The notes under the pieces were generated by a model. The model had not been told where the DNA came from and did not search any database. It saw only the letters and a list, made by a program, of their open reading frames with translations. Position numbers and translations under genes: made by a program. A stretch of 64,000 nucleotides of DNA from Lepidostoma basale (Eukaryota; Arthropoda; Insecta; Trichoptera; Lepidostomatidae), in contig JAHDVF020001600.1 of assembly GCA_022606425.2 (NCBI GenBank), forward strand, positions 744,001 through 808,000. The letters are read 5' to 3'. This document shows, piece by piece, positions 9,069-19,085 of the stretch (the first letter of the stretch is position 1; every line of letters starts with the position of its first letter).

Positions 9069-9354
9069 CCATCAAATTGTTTTATCGCCTACTTTATTTT
9101 TAATCTTACCGGTGCTGTGTAGTTAGTACATTTATTCATTTATTAATTAAAAAGTCATTTATTAATTATTCTACATGACTAGACATTTATGACAATATTT
9201 TCATATTACATTATACAAAGTATTTATCATGTACATCTTAATCCATACAATACAAATTTTCCTTTTTCAAACATATTAGGTTTTCTTCTTAATGTAGCTC
9301 AATTGGCCAGAATGCACGAGTTTCGGTTGTTCCACCAATAATGTAATTAATTTC
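9069..9354. other. AT-rich interval shared with unit 3
   Basis: No feature recognised. From about 9150 it matches 16970-17165 closely, so it belongs to the duplicated block. Confidence 0.5.
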
Positions 9355-10036
9355 TACTAAATAAAACAAGAACAAAGATACTAAGTCCAACAAATAAAAA
9401 CATTATAATAGAGGGAAATAAGATAGAAAGTGTGAAAGAGTATGTGTATCTTGGTCATAAAATCAGACTCGGAAAAGAGAATCAAACTGCAGAGCTACCT
9501 CGAAGAGTTGGACTGGGTTGGGCCGCCTTTGGTAAACTGAGACATGTCTTTGAAAATGAAATACCGGTTTGTCTCAAAAGAAAGGTCTACACATGTGTAT
9601 ACTGCCCATGATGACTTACGGACTAGAGACGACAACTCTTACAGCAAAAAGTGTCCACAGGCTCAAGTGTACATAGAGGTCCAAGGAAAGACTTGGTGTG
9701 AGCTTGTGTGACCGCATAAGGAATGAATAAATCAGACGCCGCACCAGGGTTGCTGATGTCATAGACCGAGTGGCAAAATTGAAATGGCAATGGGCTGGAC
9801 ACTTGACACTGGACGGCTAGACAGGGTGGCAACAGATGGGCACCCAGGATACTCAGTTGGAGACCATGGGCAAATAGGCCAAGTGTGGGAAGGCCACCGA
9901 TGAGATGGACCGATGATATTATCAAAAGGGTTGGAAAATCTTGGATACAAAGGGGGCAGGATAGAACCGAGCGGAGGAAATTGGAAGAGGCCTATATCCA
10001 GCAGTGGAGGGAAGAAGGCTAGCAAATAAGAAGAAG
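9355..10036 (+). mobile_element. LINE-B (RTE-like) 3' fragment, unit 2
   Basis: Begins in KTKILSP-NKN-IIEGNKIE, then VKEYVYLGHKIRLGKENQTA and the same blocks as unit 1 LINE-B. It has a one-base loss at CILPMMTYG (about 9595), a deletion near SMERQILG, and a 14-bp local insertion in AGHLARQ. (GAA)n-like end near 10030. Confidence 0.85.
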
Positions 10037-10104
10037 CACACAAGAAAGGTTTTTCGTCTGCATGTAAAGTTTTAATTCTCTTTTGGATGAATTCCTGTTA
10101 TAGC

Positions 10105-10324
10105 TCATAAACTCTCCATTTTTACGGAATATTCTTCACACTCTTTCTTAACTTCATTGCAAATTGAGTCTACTTCCTGATCTTGATAGATACTCCCGGA
10201 TTCAACGGGAGAATGTGGTTCTGCTTTGATCGTATTTGTAAGATTTTTTGATATTCCGGTAATTAAGCTGAGAGGAGGTATTTCGATAACTAAACTCTTT
10301 GCAGATGGAACAATCCGCAGTTCT
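10105..10324 (-). CDS. terminal exon c of a host-type gene, unit 2
   Basis: Acceptor TTTATTTTCAG (from 10325), one base then 72 codons to TGA at 10105-10107. Starts ELRIVPSAKSLVIEIPP and ends ECEEYSVKMESL. Compared with unit 1 it lacks seven codons (PDKLQHT) in frame and has amino-acid changes but no stop or frameshift. Confidence 0.6.
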
Positions 10325-10636
10325 CTGAAAATAAAGAATAAGTTTAATTTCTTACTTAAATTTATATATTTATTGTTTCTTGAACAATGATGTAAAACTC
10401 CATAATGAATAATAAAAACACTTTGTATTTTAACCATGGTATGGTTATTATAATTGATGCCAACTAGTTTCGCTTGGATCCGAGTTTCATCAGGGCAATA
10501 TAACAACTGTTATTTACTTAGTTATTATAGAGTTCTAGTGCCAACCCTGATGTACGCTCCTATTCTACCCTCTGGCATTCTTTCCACATGGCCAGCCCAC
10601 CGTAGGCGTTGAGACTTACAGAATCTCACTACTCTA
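10325..10636. other. intron-like interval with repeat I and two LINE scraps
   Basis: 10428-10500 (GGTTATTATAATTGATGCCAA, then CATCAGGGCAATATAA) recurs near 44.22 and 63.14 kb; I call it repeat I. 10528-10560 is a plus-strand LINE-A scrap (VLVPTLMY). 10560-10620 on minus reads RLRWAGHVERMPEGRI, from an RTE-like LINE. Confidence 0.5.
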
Positions 10637-11132
10637 ATGTGCAAAGGCAAATAGCCGCAAGTTAAAAATAGTTGTTTTGAGGTAAACGGGTTTATAGTTT
10701 TATTTTGTTTTTTTGCTATATTTTATCATTTAAAATAAGTTTTCCTATGCAAACTAAGTTTTAAAAGTAAGAATACAATTCTTGGAAATGATTAAGACGT
10801 GTTTTTGCCATAAAAGTATAGTAAGCTTCATATTATTAAAGAAAATGTGTTTTTCCGCCATATATTAGCTAGACCGTCGCACAAAACAGCAAAAGGCCGC
10901 AAGTTTTGGCTGTGCCGTGGTAAAAAGCAGCAACCTAAAATGATGCTTTTTGCCAAAACATGTATCAAATTAATACAATTTTGCGGCTATTGGGATAGTG
11001 AATATCTCAGTAAAGGAAAGAGGTAGAGAAAAATCTGTGATTGTATATGATAGAGGCCAGTTATAAGAATGCTTTGAGCCGTGTTACGCCAAACAGCCGC
11101 AACTTAAGTTACGGCTTGTTGCCTTTACACAT
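10637..11132. mobile_element. long-TIR MITE, TA target, first copy
   Basis: 496 bp with inverted ends ATGTGCAAAGGCAAATAGCC / complement of GGCTTGTTGCCTTTACACAT, flanked by TA on both sides (10635-10636, 11133-11134). The motif GCCGCAA(G/C)TT recurs in both orientations at the ends and in the interior. No ORF. A second copy is 48632-49189. TA duplication suggests Tc1/mariner-type mobilisation. Confidence 0.8.
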
Positions 11133-11297
11133 TAGTACAGTTTCCTGGTTAATTAATTCTTCAAGCTCAAGGTTTCTTTTAATTATGTAAGTCCTATCCT
11201 CCAGCGTGGCTCCAACAATCACAAACATATTTTCTTCGGTAGATATATTTCTATTAACAGCGATACATATATTTAGAATGGAAGCAATCATTTTTAC

Positions 11298-11471
11298 CTC
11301 GTATTGCATTGTGGTTCTGATTTGATAATTGGATAAGCGGACTCTTTGTATGGTGAACAGTTGTCAGTTATTCGATCCGAGTCTCCATGTAAGCTACCGT
11401 TGTCCTGCTGTGAGAGTGGAGTTTCAGTCTCAACCTTTACCGTCGTTTCTTCCACTTCGGCTGTCACGTTT
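11298..11471 (-). CDS. internal exon b of a host-type gene, unit 2
   Basis: Same length (174 nt), phase, donor (GTAAAA) and acceptor (TATTTTTCAG) as unit 1 exon b. Product starts NVTAEVEETTVKVETETPL and ends YPIIKSEPQCNT. Several differences from unit 1, none disruptive. On the same strand the THAP exon at 16090-16490 lies upstream with a compatible donor phase. Confidence 0.6.
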
Positions 11472-11534
11472 CTGAAAAATACAAATCAATTACTGCGAAA
11501 AAATGTGCGCTAATTTATTTACGCACGTAAGAAG

Positions 11535-12488
11535 TTATATGGGGTGTTTCAATAGAGACGCTTGTGCAAAATGTCCATGGTGGTGTGTGCTGTGCTATTG
11601 GAATAAGTGGCGGTACTCCCATAGAAGCCCAGAAGCCCGGCTTGCGTAATAAATTTTGAATCAAAACCTCTTCTGGCTTACAGAGGTTCAGCTCTTGTGG
11701 CTATTCTTCTTATATTATTATTATTATTTTGTTGAAAAAACTCCTTACATCATTACAGTGCAAGCCAAATCGATGTAAATTAACTAACTAACCATCACGC
11801 CGTCTCTCCGGAGGGGTAGGCAGAAAGAATGGACTGCCACACTTTTCTTTCCTGACATACTTCTCTCGATTCCTCTATATTCATACATCGTGTCATGCAC
11901 GCGTGTCGTTTTCTCTGACTCCTTACATGGCCGACATTCAATATATGATTTATTTGATCATGTCACGTTTTCCTCGGCCTTCCTCTATTTCTAGCTCCGT
12001 TCACGCCGTTGACATTTACTTTTTTTTAACTATTCTGTCTTCACTCATTCTTTCCATATGTCCAAACCATCTTAATGATCCTTTAATTATTTTGTTCATA
12101 ACACCATCATTCGCACCGCATTAACTTTTTACATTTTCATTTGACACTCAGATCCACAGATTCGTCTAAGAGATCTCATTTCTACTGTATTTATTCTACT
12201 TTCATCCTTCTTTTGACAGTTCCATATATAAGAGTCGGTAGAAGAACACCATTGTGCACTGGCATTCAAACATTAATTTATCCAAAAATGGCCCTCTAGA
12301 CTTGTATCGCCAAAGACAAAATTTGGGTTAGCTGATAATGAAAATAAAATTTGCTTGTTTGCACAGATTCATTTCTATAACCTTCAATGTTGAAGGAACG
12401 ATTCACAACAAATTTAACAGATGTTGCTTAAACAACATGGCCACTACAACATAACAAACTTCAAGTGTCCCTTATTAAAAACCCTATA
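11535..12488. mobile_element. mariner-type MITE with nested insertions, unit 2
   Basis: Counterpart of 3674-4581: left end TATGGGGTGTTTCAATAGAG, right end near GTCCCTTATTAAAAACCCTA. It contains a hAT-MITE end (about 11590-11712, here starting AAGTGGCGG because the terminal bases are mutated) and a LINE-A fragment. Confidence 0.5.
11782..12278 (-). mobile_element. LINE-A fragment, unit 2
   Basis: Same truncated copy as 3863-4358, including the CATCATTCGCACCGCATTAA join and a damaged TLMYGSEAW region. Lacks any long frame. Confidence 0.8.
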
Positions 12489-12680
12489 CAATAGAACGTC
12501 GTTTATCCGGACTTCAGTTAACCGGAAGGTCAATTATCCGGACAAGCCGAGGTGGTGAAGCATTCTGTACCGTGACCTATCTATCATGGTTTGAAGAGCA
12601 CTACTCAATTGCTTTTATTAAAATGAATCCGCAATTTAGGTGCAAAAAAAGACAAATAAATCTCGTTAAAAAAAAATCTG
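12489..12680. mobile_element. pogo/Tigger-like MITE, left part, unit 2
   Basis: Starts CAATAGAACGTCGTTTATCC after TA (12487-12488) and matches the unit 1 copy until about 12680. The right end is replaced by LINE-C sequence. Confidence 0.7.
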
Positions 12681-12804
12681 ATGATATTTCCAGTACTGTA
12701 GAGTAATGCAAGTCTTTTTAGGTACAAGTACTACATACATACTTGTTTTTGCAATAAAATTTGTAATTTCATAATCAATAAATGAGCCCAATCGTAGAGA
12801 AGTA

Positions 12805-13260
12805 GTATAGAAGACCCAATCGCTACAACTGGGATATAGGATGGGAGAGCAAATTGTCAATGTGGTCTGTTATGCAGACCATGCTATAATCATAGCTGAA
12901 AACAATAATGACTTACAAAAAATGCTAGACAGACTACATCACGCCTGTAAGAAATACAACCATTTCCAAAACATGTAACCTGGTTATAGAAAATCAACCC
13001 ATAGAACAGGTCAGGACCTTCAAGTATCTAGGCATAGACCTGGTGGGAGGAGCTGATCTGCGGGAAGAAATACAAGCCCAAGAAATACATTGCCACCCAA
13101 CCTGGATGCTTTAAAGCAAAGAATCACAGACGAAATTAACACTATTCTAAGAGCGATGCTCCAGCGAGTGATTGAAAAATTTAGTGCCAGGTTAAATGAG
13201 TCTGAAGAAGTGATTGGTGCGCACTTACAAACGATTATTTTTCATAAATAAAAATTTAAA
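12805..13260 (+). mobile_element. LINE-C RT palm fragment
   Basis: Plus strand reads VVCYADHAIIIAENNNDLQK, MLDRLHHACKKYN: the YADD motif C of a reverse transcriptase with its last Asp changed to His. It then passes through frameshifts to LGIDLVGGADLREE and RITDEINTILRAML-like sequence. It replaces exon a and the right end of the pogo MITE in unit 2. The piece CCTGGTTATAGAAAATCAAC also occurs near 52.16 kb. Confidence 0.7.
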
Positions 13261-13334
13261 ACCTGCTCTTTAATTTAACAGTAATTATAAAAAGTTTGAA
13301 AGAATTCTGGTGTTTTATTTTTAAGTATCAAAAA

Positions 13335-13365
13335 CGAAAAACTATCTGAAACACCCTTTATAAGA
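13335..13365. repeat. isolated mariner-type end
   Basis: TATAAAGGGTGTTTCAGATA (complement, about 13346-13365) looks like a lone mariner inverted repeat next to the unit 1/unit 2 junction. Confidence 0.35.
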
Positions 13366-13509
13366 TCATTAGATTAAACAAGTTTCATTAAATTTATAAA
13401 TATATAATTAAATAAAAAAAACTTAACCTAATTTTTTAATAACACTTTAAACACAGTCACTGAATAATTTTTCACTACACAAAAATTTATTAATAGCTAA
13501 CTAACTTAG

Positions 13510-14142
13510 GCTCGGGAGGTACAGACGAAGATGTAGCCAGCAGACTCAACAAGGCAAGGGGAGCTTTCGCTATGCGCTATGGATGAAGGAAGAATGGTTA
13601 AAAAGATATATACAAGTAGTGTGAATGGAAAAAGTAGTGGAGGAAGGCCAAGGAAGACATGGCATGGCCAACTTAATCAATTATTGAAAGGGCCATGTTC
13701 GAAGTAGGATCAATCGACGAGCGTGCATGACACGATATGTGAATATAGAAGAGGCGCGAGAGTTACGTCAGGATAGAACAATGTGGCAAAGCTACGATGG
13801 CAGTGCATTATGGTATTCTTGTGCCGACCCTTATGTATGGAAGTGAAGCATGGAACTGGCAAAATAATAATGCTGTAGAAATAAGATCTCTAAGACGAAT
13901 GTGTGATAAATCTGTATATGATAGAGTGTCAAATGCAAATATGAGAAGTGATTGCGGTGCGAATGAAAGTGTTATGAACAAAATAATGAAAGGGTTGTTA
14001 AGATGGTTTGGACACATGGAAAGAATAAGTGAAGACAGAATGGTGGAGAAGGTATATGTAAAGTACGTGATCAGAGTTAGAAACAGAGAAAGACCGAGGA
14101 AAACTTGGCACGATCAAATCAATCAAATATTTAATGAACGAC
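13510..14142 (+). mobile_element. chimeric LINE-A fragment, unit 2
   Basis: Begins with the LGSGGTDEDVASRLNKARGA piece and a LINE-A 3' piece, then an open LINE-A segment from 13797: MAVHYGILVPTLMYGSEAWN, SLRRMCDKSVYDR, GLLRWFGHMERISEDRMV, RPRKTWHDQINQIF. The 3' terminus is missing; it ends where the mariner fragment starts. Confidence 0.8.
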
Positions 14143-14741
14143 ACCAGCATTAGTCCACTAAACGCTCACAAGTAACTTTTTTGGAGTCAATTTTCGCTTG
14201 GGGCATGGTTCGGCAGGGTTCAGCCATTGCGATGAGCGCTTCCGATTATCATACAGGATCCACTTTTCATCACAGGTACGATTCGATTCAAAATCCCTTC
14301 ATTATTGTGCCGGTTGAGTAATGCAACGCAGCAATCAACGCGCGTTTGTTGATTTGCTTCACTCAATTCGTGAGGTACCCACCTTTTAAGCTTTTTCACC
14401 TTCCCTATTTGCTTCAAGTGGATTAAAACAGTTTTATCACTAACACCGCAGCCTGCAGCTAACTCGGACGTGGTTTGCGATGGATCCGCTTCCACAATAG
14501 CCTTCAATTCTTCATTATCAACTTTGGTCTCCGGCGGTCCACGGGGCTTGTTCTGCAGGTCGAAATTTCCAGAACGAAAATATTGGAACCATAAACGCAC
14601 TGTGTTTTCTATTGCGGCACCGTCGCCATACACATCATTAATCCTTCGAGCCGTTTCTGCAGCACTGGTGCCACGGTGGAACTCGTACTCGTAAATAACG
14701 CGATATTTTAAGTTTTCCATTTTGTAAACTGAGTGACGCAA
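14143..14741 (-). pseudogene. mariner-like transposase fragment (second lineage)
   Basis: Likely start ATG at 14720 (MENLKYRVIYEYEFHRGTSA). Paired helix-turn-helix regions follow (AAETARRINDVYGDGAAIEN; QTTSELAAGCGVSDKTVLIH), then RWVPHELSEANQQTRVD. A one-base shift near 14285 puts the first catalytic block (CDEKWILYDN) in another frame; it then reads PAEPCPKRKLTPKK with a stop before the WWTNAG-like region. About half the protein is missing. Distinct from the copy at 6.3-6.7 kb. Confidence 0.85.
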
Positions 14742-14879
14742 AGAAAAAAACTTGAGGAAAAAACAAATGAATTATAATTTTCGAAACACAAATACTTGAG
14801 TAAATAGCTGTATTAATTTGACATTGGAATTCCTAACCAAAGAGAATATATTTAAGATCAAAGTTGCCAGTACGGCAAA

Positions 14880-15417
14880 ACGCCAATTTCATATGTAAGG
14901 ACCTAATATCAACAAATCCGTGATCGTAATAACCATGTTTGACTGTACATGCAATGCTCCAATATCAAATTCAACAATAACCACGTTCAGTATAACCGAG
15001 GAAGTGGCGTTTGTATAGCTGACTGGTTAGGTATACCCGACCATTATCACGTCCACAAACTGGGGCTTGTACGAGTGAACTTAGTCACTAAAATGGATTT
15101 ACATTGCTATTTATCATTGATGGGTACCTTCATCATATTTTTTTGTATACAACATTTACCCAAAGCTGTTTTAGGACGCAGCGGCACCCTTTCGTCAGCT
15201 TCGCTCTCAACAATTCCTGGGCCCGCCCCCCGCCCACGCGGGACTTACGTTATTTCGGGAATGCACCATTCCAGAGAAAAAGCAAAACATGAAGAGATAC
15301 GGGTATCCAGGCCACATTTAATCTAGTTTTATTTATTGTATCCCAATCTCATAAAACAAAGTAAAATATGGTACATTTTGTATACAATTTGTTTTTTTAA
15401 TTATTATATTGATTCTT
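14880..15417. other. segment shared with unit 1, no gene
   Basis: From about 14920 it matches unit 1 from about 7180. 15140-15310 adds a piece (GTATACAACATTTACCC, GCAGCGGCACCCTTTCGTC) whose complement follows the SINE at 45.5 kb, so it is part of a SINE-associated tail. Confidence 0.5.
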
Positions 15418-15600
15418 ATGACTTATGAAAGGTAGCTAATCTATCGCCATTTTATTGACACGTAAATTCTACACCAAATCAAAGACAGCGTGACAATCAC
15501 GCTGCCATCGCCGGGAATCAAACCTAGAATCTTCATTGCGTTAATCATAGCTCTTGCTACTCTCCCGCGAAGGCTGCACTTCCGAATATGGGATTTTACC
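15418..15600 (-). mobile_element. tRNA-like SINE, unit 2
   Basis: Minus strand: A-box-like GGGAGAGTAGCAAGAGC, degenerate B-box, GGCGATGGCAGCGTGATTG, then GATTTGGTG, GTGTCAATAAAATGGCG and TTAGCTACC. Not a tRNA gene: the cloverleaf is not intact and the body is shared by at least five copies here. Confidence 0.75.
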
Positions 15601-15846
15601 CTTTACTAAACGCGCCAAAAGGAATATAACTTCAATAAGCTTTTAATGTTTTTCACATACCGAACAACCGATAGCGTTCTCGATAATAATATGTTTGAAC
15701 TGCTAAACTACATAAAAAACATATCGATGGCTTAAATAGTAAATTTGTTAACTCAACTTTCGGTTGAAAATGGCTGATGAATGCTAACTTGTTCCAAAAA
15801 CTAACTAACTAACAAGCCGTATCTCGATCTCTATAACATCTATACA

Positions 15847-16700
15847 CAAGGTATATAGAATAATTCATTGGTCTCAGAAATAGCTTCTTTTCTAAAATAA
15901 AAAGGTATATAGGTATAAAAGTATTTTTATTAATTTTTAGATAGGTATTTATAAAGTGTTTTTCAGTATGTATTTAAAGGTAAGTATCAAATAGGTATAA
16001 GTGTAAAATGTTTTTAAGTATTAATGAAAAGGTAAGTAAATAGGTAGGTATCTTTTTAAAAAATATATTGGTATTTCAGAAAAACTTACACAACGTCCTT
16101 AAGATCTCTTTTTTCTTTTCGTTCTCGGCGTTGCAATACAGAAGTATATTCATTATTTTTTCCTATACGCCAACGCCGGTTCGGCAAGTTTTCAGTTGGA
16201 ATTGCATCAAGATTTAACTTTTTGCTGTTACTAGGAGAATAATTTAAGAGCCGGTGTCTTAAACTTTGCGCGTAATGTTCTGGTAAAAAGTGCTTGGAGC
16301 ATATCCTATTATTTTTTAAGATGAACTTATCCTTTCTACCGCACTTTTGTTTCCATATTTTTGACAAATCTGCGTTTTGGGGAAAGCGAAAGAATTTCAC
16401 TGGCTCCACTTCACTACTTTGATTGCCATCACCACCACTCTTTTGTTTTTTATTATTGCTATTGCAATTGTACACAGCACAATTCACCATTTCAATGTTT
16501 ATATTTTTCTTTTAACTATAGCTTTTATTTTAACTTTTATTTCTAGTATTATTATTCTCACTTTACTTTATTTTCAGGTTTGTTTATAGTTTCGTTTCGA
16601 TTTCGAGTTCACCACATGACGTCACTTGACAGCAAATTATTAGAAAGGGATAGCATGCTACGTGCGCAATATCTTACCATCTATATATCTATATACCTTG
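15847..16700 (-). mobile_element. THAP-bearing DNA transposon (P-like), internally deleted
   Basis: 854 bp between 13-bp perfect inverted ends CAAGGTATATAGA. ATCTATACA flanks both sides (15838-15846, 16701-16709). The paralogous site in unit 1 (AACATCTATAAATATATATT, near 8795) is unoccupied, which confirms an insertion. It contains one coding exon (THAP) and no catalytic domain. THAP plus about 8-bp duplications fits the P superfamily; the observed repeat is 9 bp, so other superfamilies stay possible. 15900-16075 is full of AGGTAT/AGGTAAG motifs resembling the terminal repeat. Confidence 0.75.
16090..16490 (-). CDS. THAP zinc-finger exon
   Basis: ATG at 16490. 133 codons, then GTAAGT at 16089-16084, a consensus donor two bases into a codon; unspliced it stops one codon later. 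The product shows the C2CH THAP pattern: CAVYNC near the start, FFRFP, a W before KQKCGRKD, ICSKHF, then LNLDAIPT, the LNxDAxPT type of tail known from THAP proteins. The last 30 residues are basic. THAP domains bind DNA in P-type transposases and in domesticated host proteins. Here it sits in a transposon, but its phase also fits exon b and exon c further along the same strand. Confidence 0.8.
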
Positions 16701-16709
16701 ATCTATACA

Positions 16710-17164
16710 TATATATTTTACGAAGGCATTTTTAATAGCTTTATTTACATCACATCGATTACATCCATAGATAAAGGAATAAATCATAGATAACGAATTT
16801 AATTGAGTATTGCTAGTATTAAAAAATTGTTTTACCGCCTACATTATTTTTAAACTTACCGGTGCCGTGTAGTTAGTACACATTACTTCTCATATTATAT
16901 TAATTTATGTGTATGGTTAAGTAGGGTTGATTTTTTAAAATAAAAAGTATAAAAATACATCAACAAAAAAGTCATTTATTAATTATTCTACATGACTAGA
17001 CATTTATGACACTATTTTCATATTACATTATACAAAGTATTTAACATGTACATCTTAATCTATACAATACAAATTTTCCTTTTTCAAACATATTAGGTTT
17101 TCTTCTTAATGTAGCTCAATTGGCTAGAAAGCACGAGTTTCGGTTGTTCCACCAATAAAGTAAT
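16710..17164. other. AT-rich block shared with 8.79-9.35 kb
   Basis: No gene recognised. 16870-16965 is an extra insertion compared with the unit 1/2 border. Confidence 0.5.
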
Positions 17165-17852
17165 TAATTTCTACTAAATAAAACAAAAACAAAGATACTA
17201 AGTCCAACCAATAAAAACATTATTATAGAGGGAAATAAGATAGAACGTGTGAAAGAGTATGCGTATCTTGGTCATAAAATCAGACTCGGAAAAGATAATC
17301 AAACTGCAGAGCTACCTCCAAGAGTTGGACTGGGTTGGGCCGCCTTTGGTAAACTGAGACATGTCTTTGAAAATGAAATACCGGTTTGTCTCAAAAGAAA
17401 GGTCTACGACATGTGTATACTGCCCATGATGACATACGGACTAGAGACGACAACTCTTACAGCAAAAAGTGTCCACAGGCTCAAGTGTACACAGAGGTCC
17501 ATGGAAAGACAGATACTTGGTGTGAGCTTGCGTGACCGCATAAGGAATGAAAAAATCAGACGCCGCACCAGGGTTGCTGACGTCATGGACCGAGTGGCAA
17601 AATTGAAATGGCAATGGGCTAAACACTTGGCTAGACAGGGTGGCAACAGATGGGCACCCAGGATACTCAGTTGGAGACCATGGGCAAATGGGCGAAGTGT
17701 CGGAAGGCCACCGATGAGATGGACCGATGATATTGTCAAAAGGGTTGGAAATTTTTGGATAGTAAAGGGGGCAGGATAGAGACGAGTGGAGGAAATTGGA
17801 AGATATCCAGCAGTGAAGGGAAGAAGGCTAACAAAGAAGAAGAAGAAGAAAT
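17165..17852 (+). mobile_element. LINE-B (RTE-like) 3' fragment, unit 3
   Basis: Longest open copy of this subfamily: from 17249 to 17779 it encodes MKEYAYLGHKIRLGKDNQTA, ILPMMTYGLETTTLTAKSVH, LKWQWAKHLARQGGNRWAPR and GRPPMRWTDDIVKRVG. A small deletion then precedes the (GAA)n tail. Sequence after the tail differs from units 1 and 2, marking the end of the duplication. Confidence 0.85.
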
Positions 17853-18042
17853 ATACCGCAAAGATTGAATATGTGAATTTAGTAAGTTACATTGGACCTG
17901 ATTGAAAAGCCTTATGAATACTATATTTGCTTACAAAGTATTTTACAATTAAATAAAATTAAAATTATGACTAAAGGTTTTTTAACAAAGGTAACTATTT
18001 TTTAAACTTATATAATCCGCTATATATACATTATAAAAAAAA
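17853..18042. other. AT-rich, nothing seen
   Basis: No feature recognised. Confidence 0.4.
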
Positions 18043-18160
18043 GGAATGGATGAAATATCTGGCAATGACAAACTGTACAGCATATTCAAGGCCCCTAGAA
18101 ACATTAGACTACTAAGATTGAGATGGGCTGGACATGTACAGAGGATGCCATTCTTCTATA
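18043..18160 (+). mobile_element. RTE-like LINE scrap
   Basis: Reads GNDKLYSIFKAPRNIRLLRL then RWAGHVQRMP, the block ahead of the C-terminal GRP region of RTE-type reverse transcriptases. Truncated on both sides. Confidence 0.55.
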
Positions 18161-18330
18161 AATTAATCAATAAAAAAATCGTGTAAAATGTATAAAAATG
18201 TGGACATAATTTTTCTCTTGTTTTTATTTCTTACAATATATTATTATTGAAAGTAGAATAAGTTCATTAGGAGCTAAAAAATTGTTTTTTTGATTTTACA
18301 GTTACAATTATCATAATTACATTTTAAATT

Positions 18331-18704
18331 TGTTTTTGAATGTATACAAATACTTGTAGACAAATACTGGATTTTACCCATTGCGGGTTAATCATTTTTA
18401 AGGATCAATTGTATGTGAAACAGAATATGGTGGTCGAGGCGTTTACAGGACTTATGACCTCTCATTGGTTGGGTTAAGCAATCGATTTATGTTAACAACA
18501 TTCCCCATTCCCCCTTCTTCATTCCCCATTCAACCAATGACATGTCATAAGTCCTGTAAACGCCTCGGTCACCATATTCGGTTAAAAAATAAAACAATTT
18601 ACATCTTCGTCTCTATTGAGATACAATTAATCCTTAAAAATTATAAACCCACAATGGGTAAAATCTAGTATTTGTCTACAAGTATTTGTATACATTCAAA
18701 AACA
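18331..18704. repeat. 374-bp foldback element
   Basis: Outer arms of about 59 bp (18331-18389 / 18646-18704) are inverted copies with few mismatches; the inner part repeats repeat-H sequence in both orientations (GACTTATGACCTCTCATTGG and the complement of CAATGACATGTCATAAGTCC). Nearly the whole element can fold on itself. No ORF. Confidence 0.8.
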
Positions 18705-18849
18705 CATTGTATAAAAACTGGTCCAAGTGAAAAGCATAAAAATTGGAGATTGGATCTCCAGGCATTGTCTAGCAATGTTAGATAGTTGCGAAGCCTTTAA
18801 CATTGCATTAATAAAGGTTTTCTGCTTAATGCTTACATATATCCTTAAT

Positions 18850-19085
18850 AGATGGCGCTAATGTAGATTGACCTAAAAATGTGAAGTGTGTCTTAATATA
18901 GTAGCATATATACATCTTTCAAAAATTTGTCAGACGCGGTGGTCGTAAGAAGGGCGCAATGGGGAATGTTGTTTAATGACAGGTCATAAGTCCTGTAAAT
19001 GCCTCGGCCACCATATTCTGTTTCCAAAAAAAAAAAACAATTTACATCTTCGTCTCTATTGAGATAGCATTAATCCTTACATTTT
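18850..19085 (-). repeat. repeat H, diverged copy
   Basis: Minus-strand relative of 1681-1990, keeping TCTCAATAGAGACGAAGAT, GACTTATGACCTGTCATT and the ACATTCCCCATTGCGCC segment. Confidence 0.65.

Noticed and set aside
16086..16490. Complete single-exon THAP gene
   Set aside because: The stop codon lies in the first bases after a consensus GTAAGT donor, so the frame is better read as a first exon.
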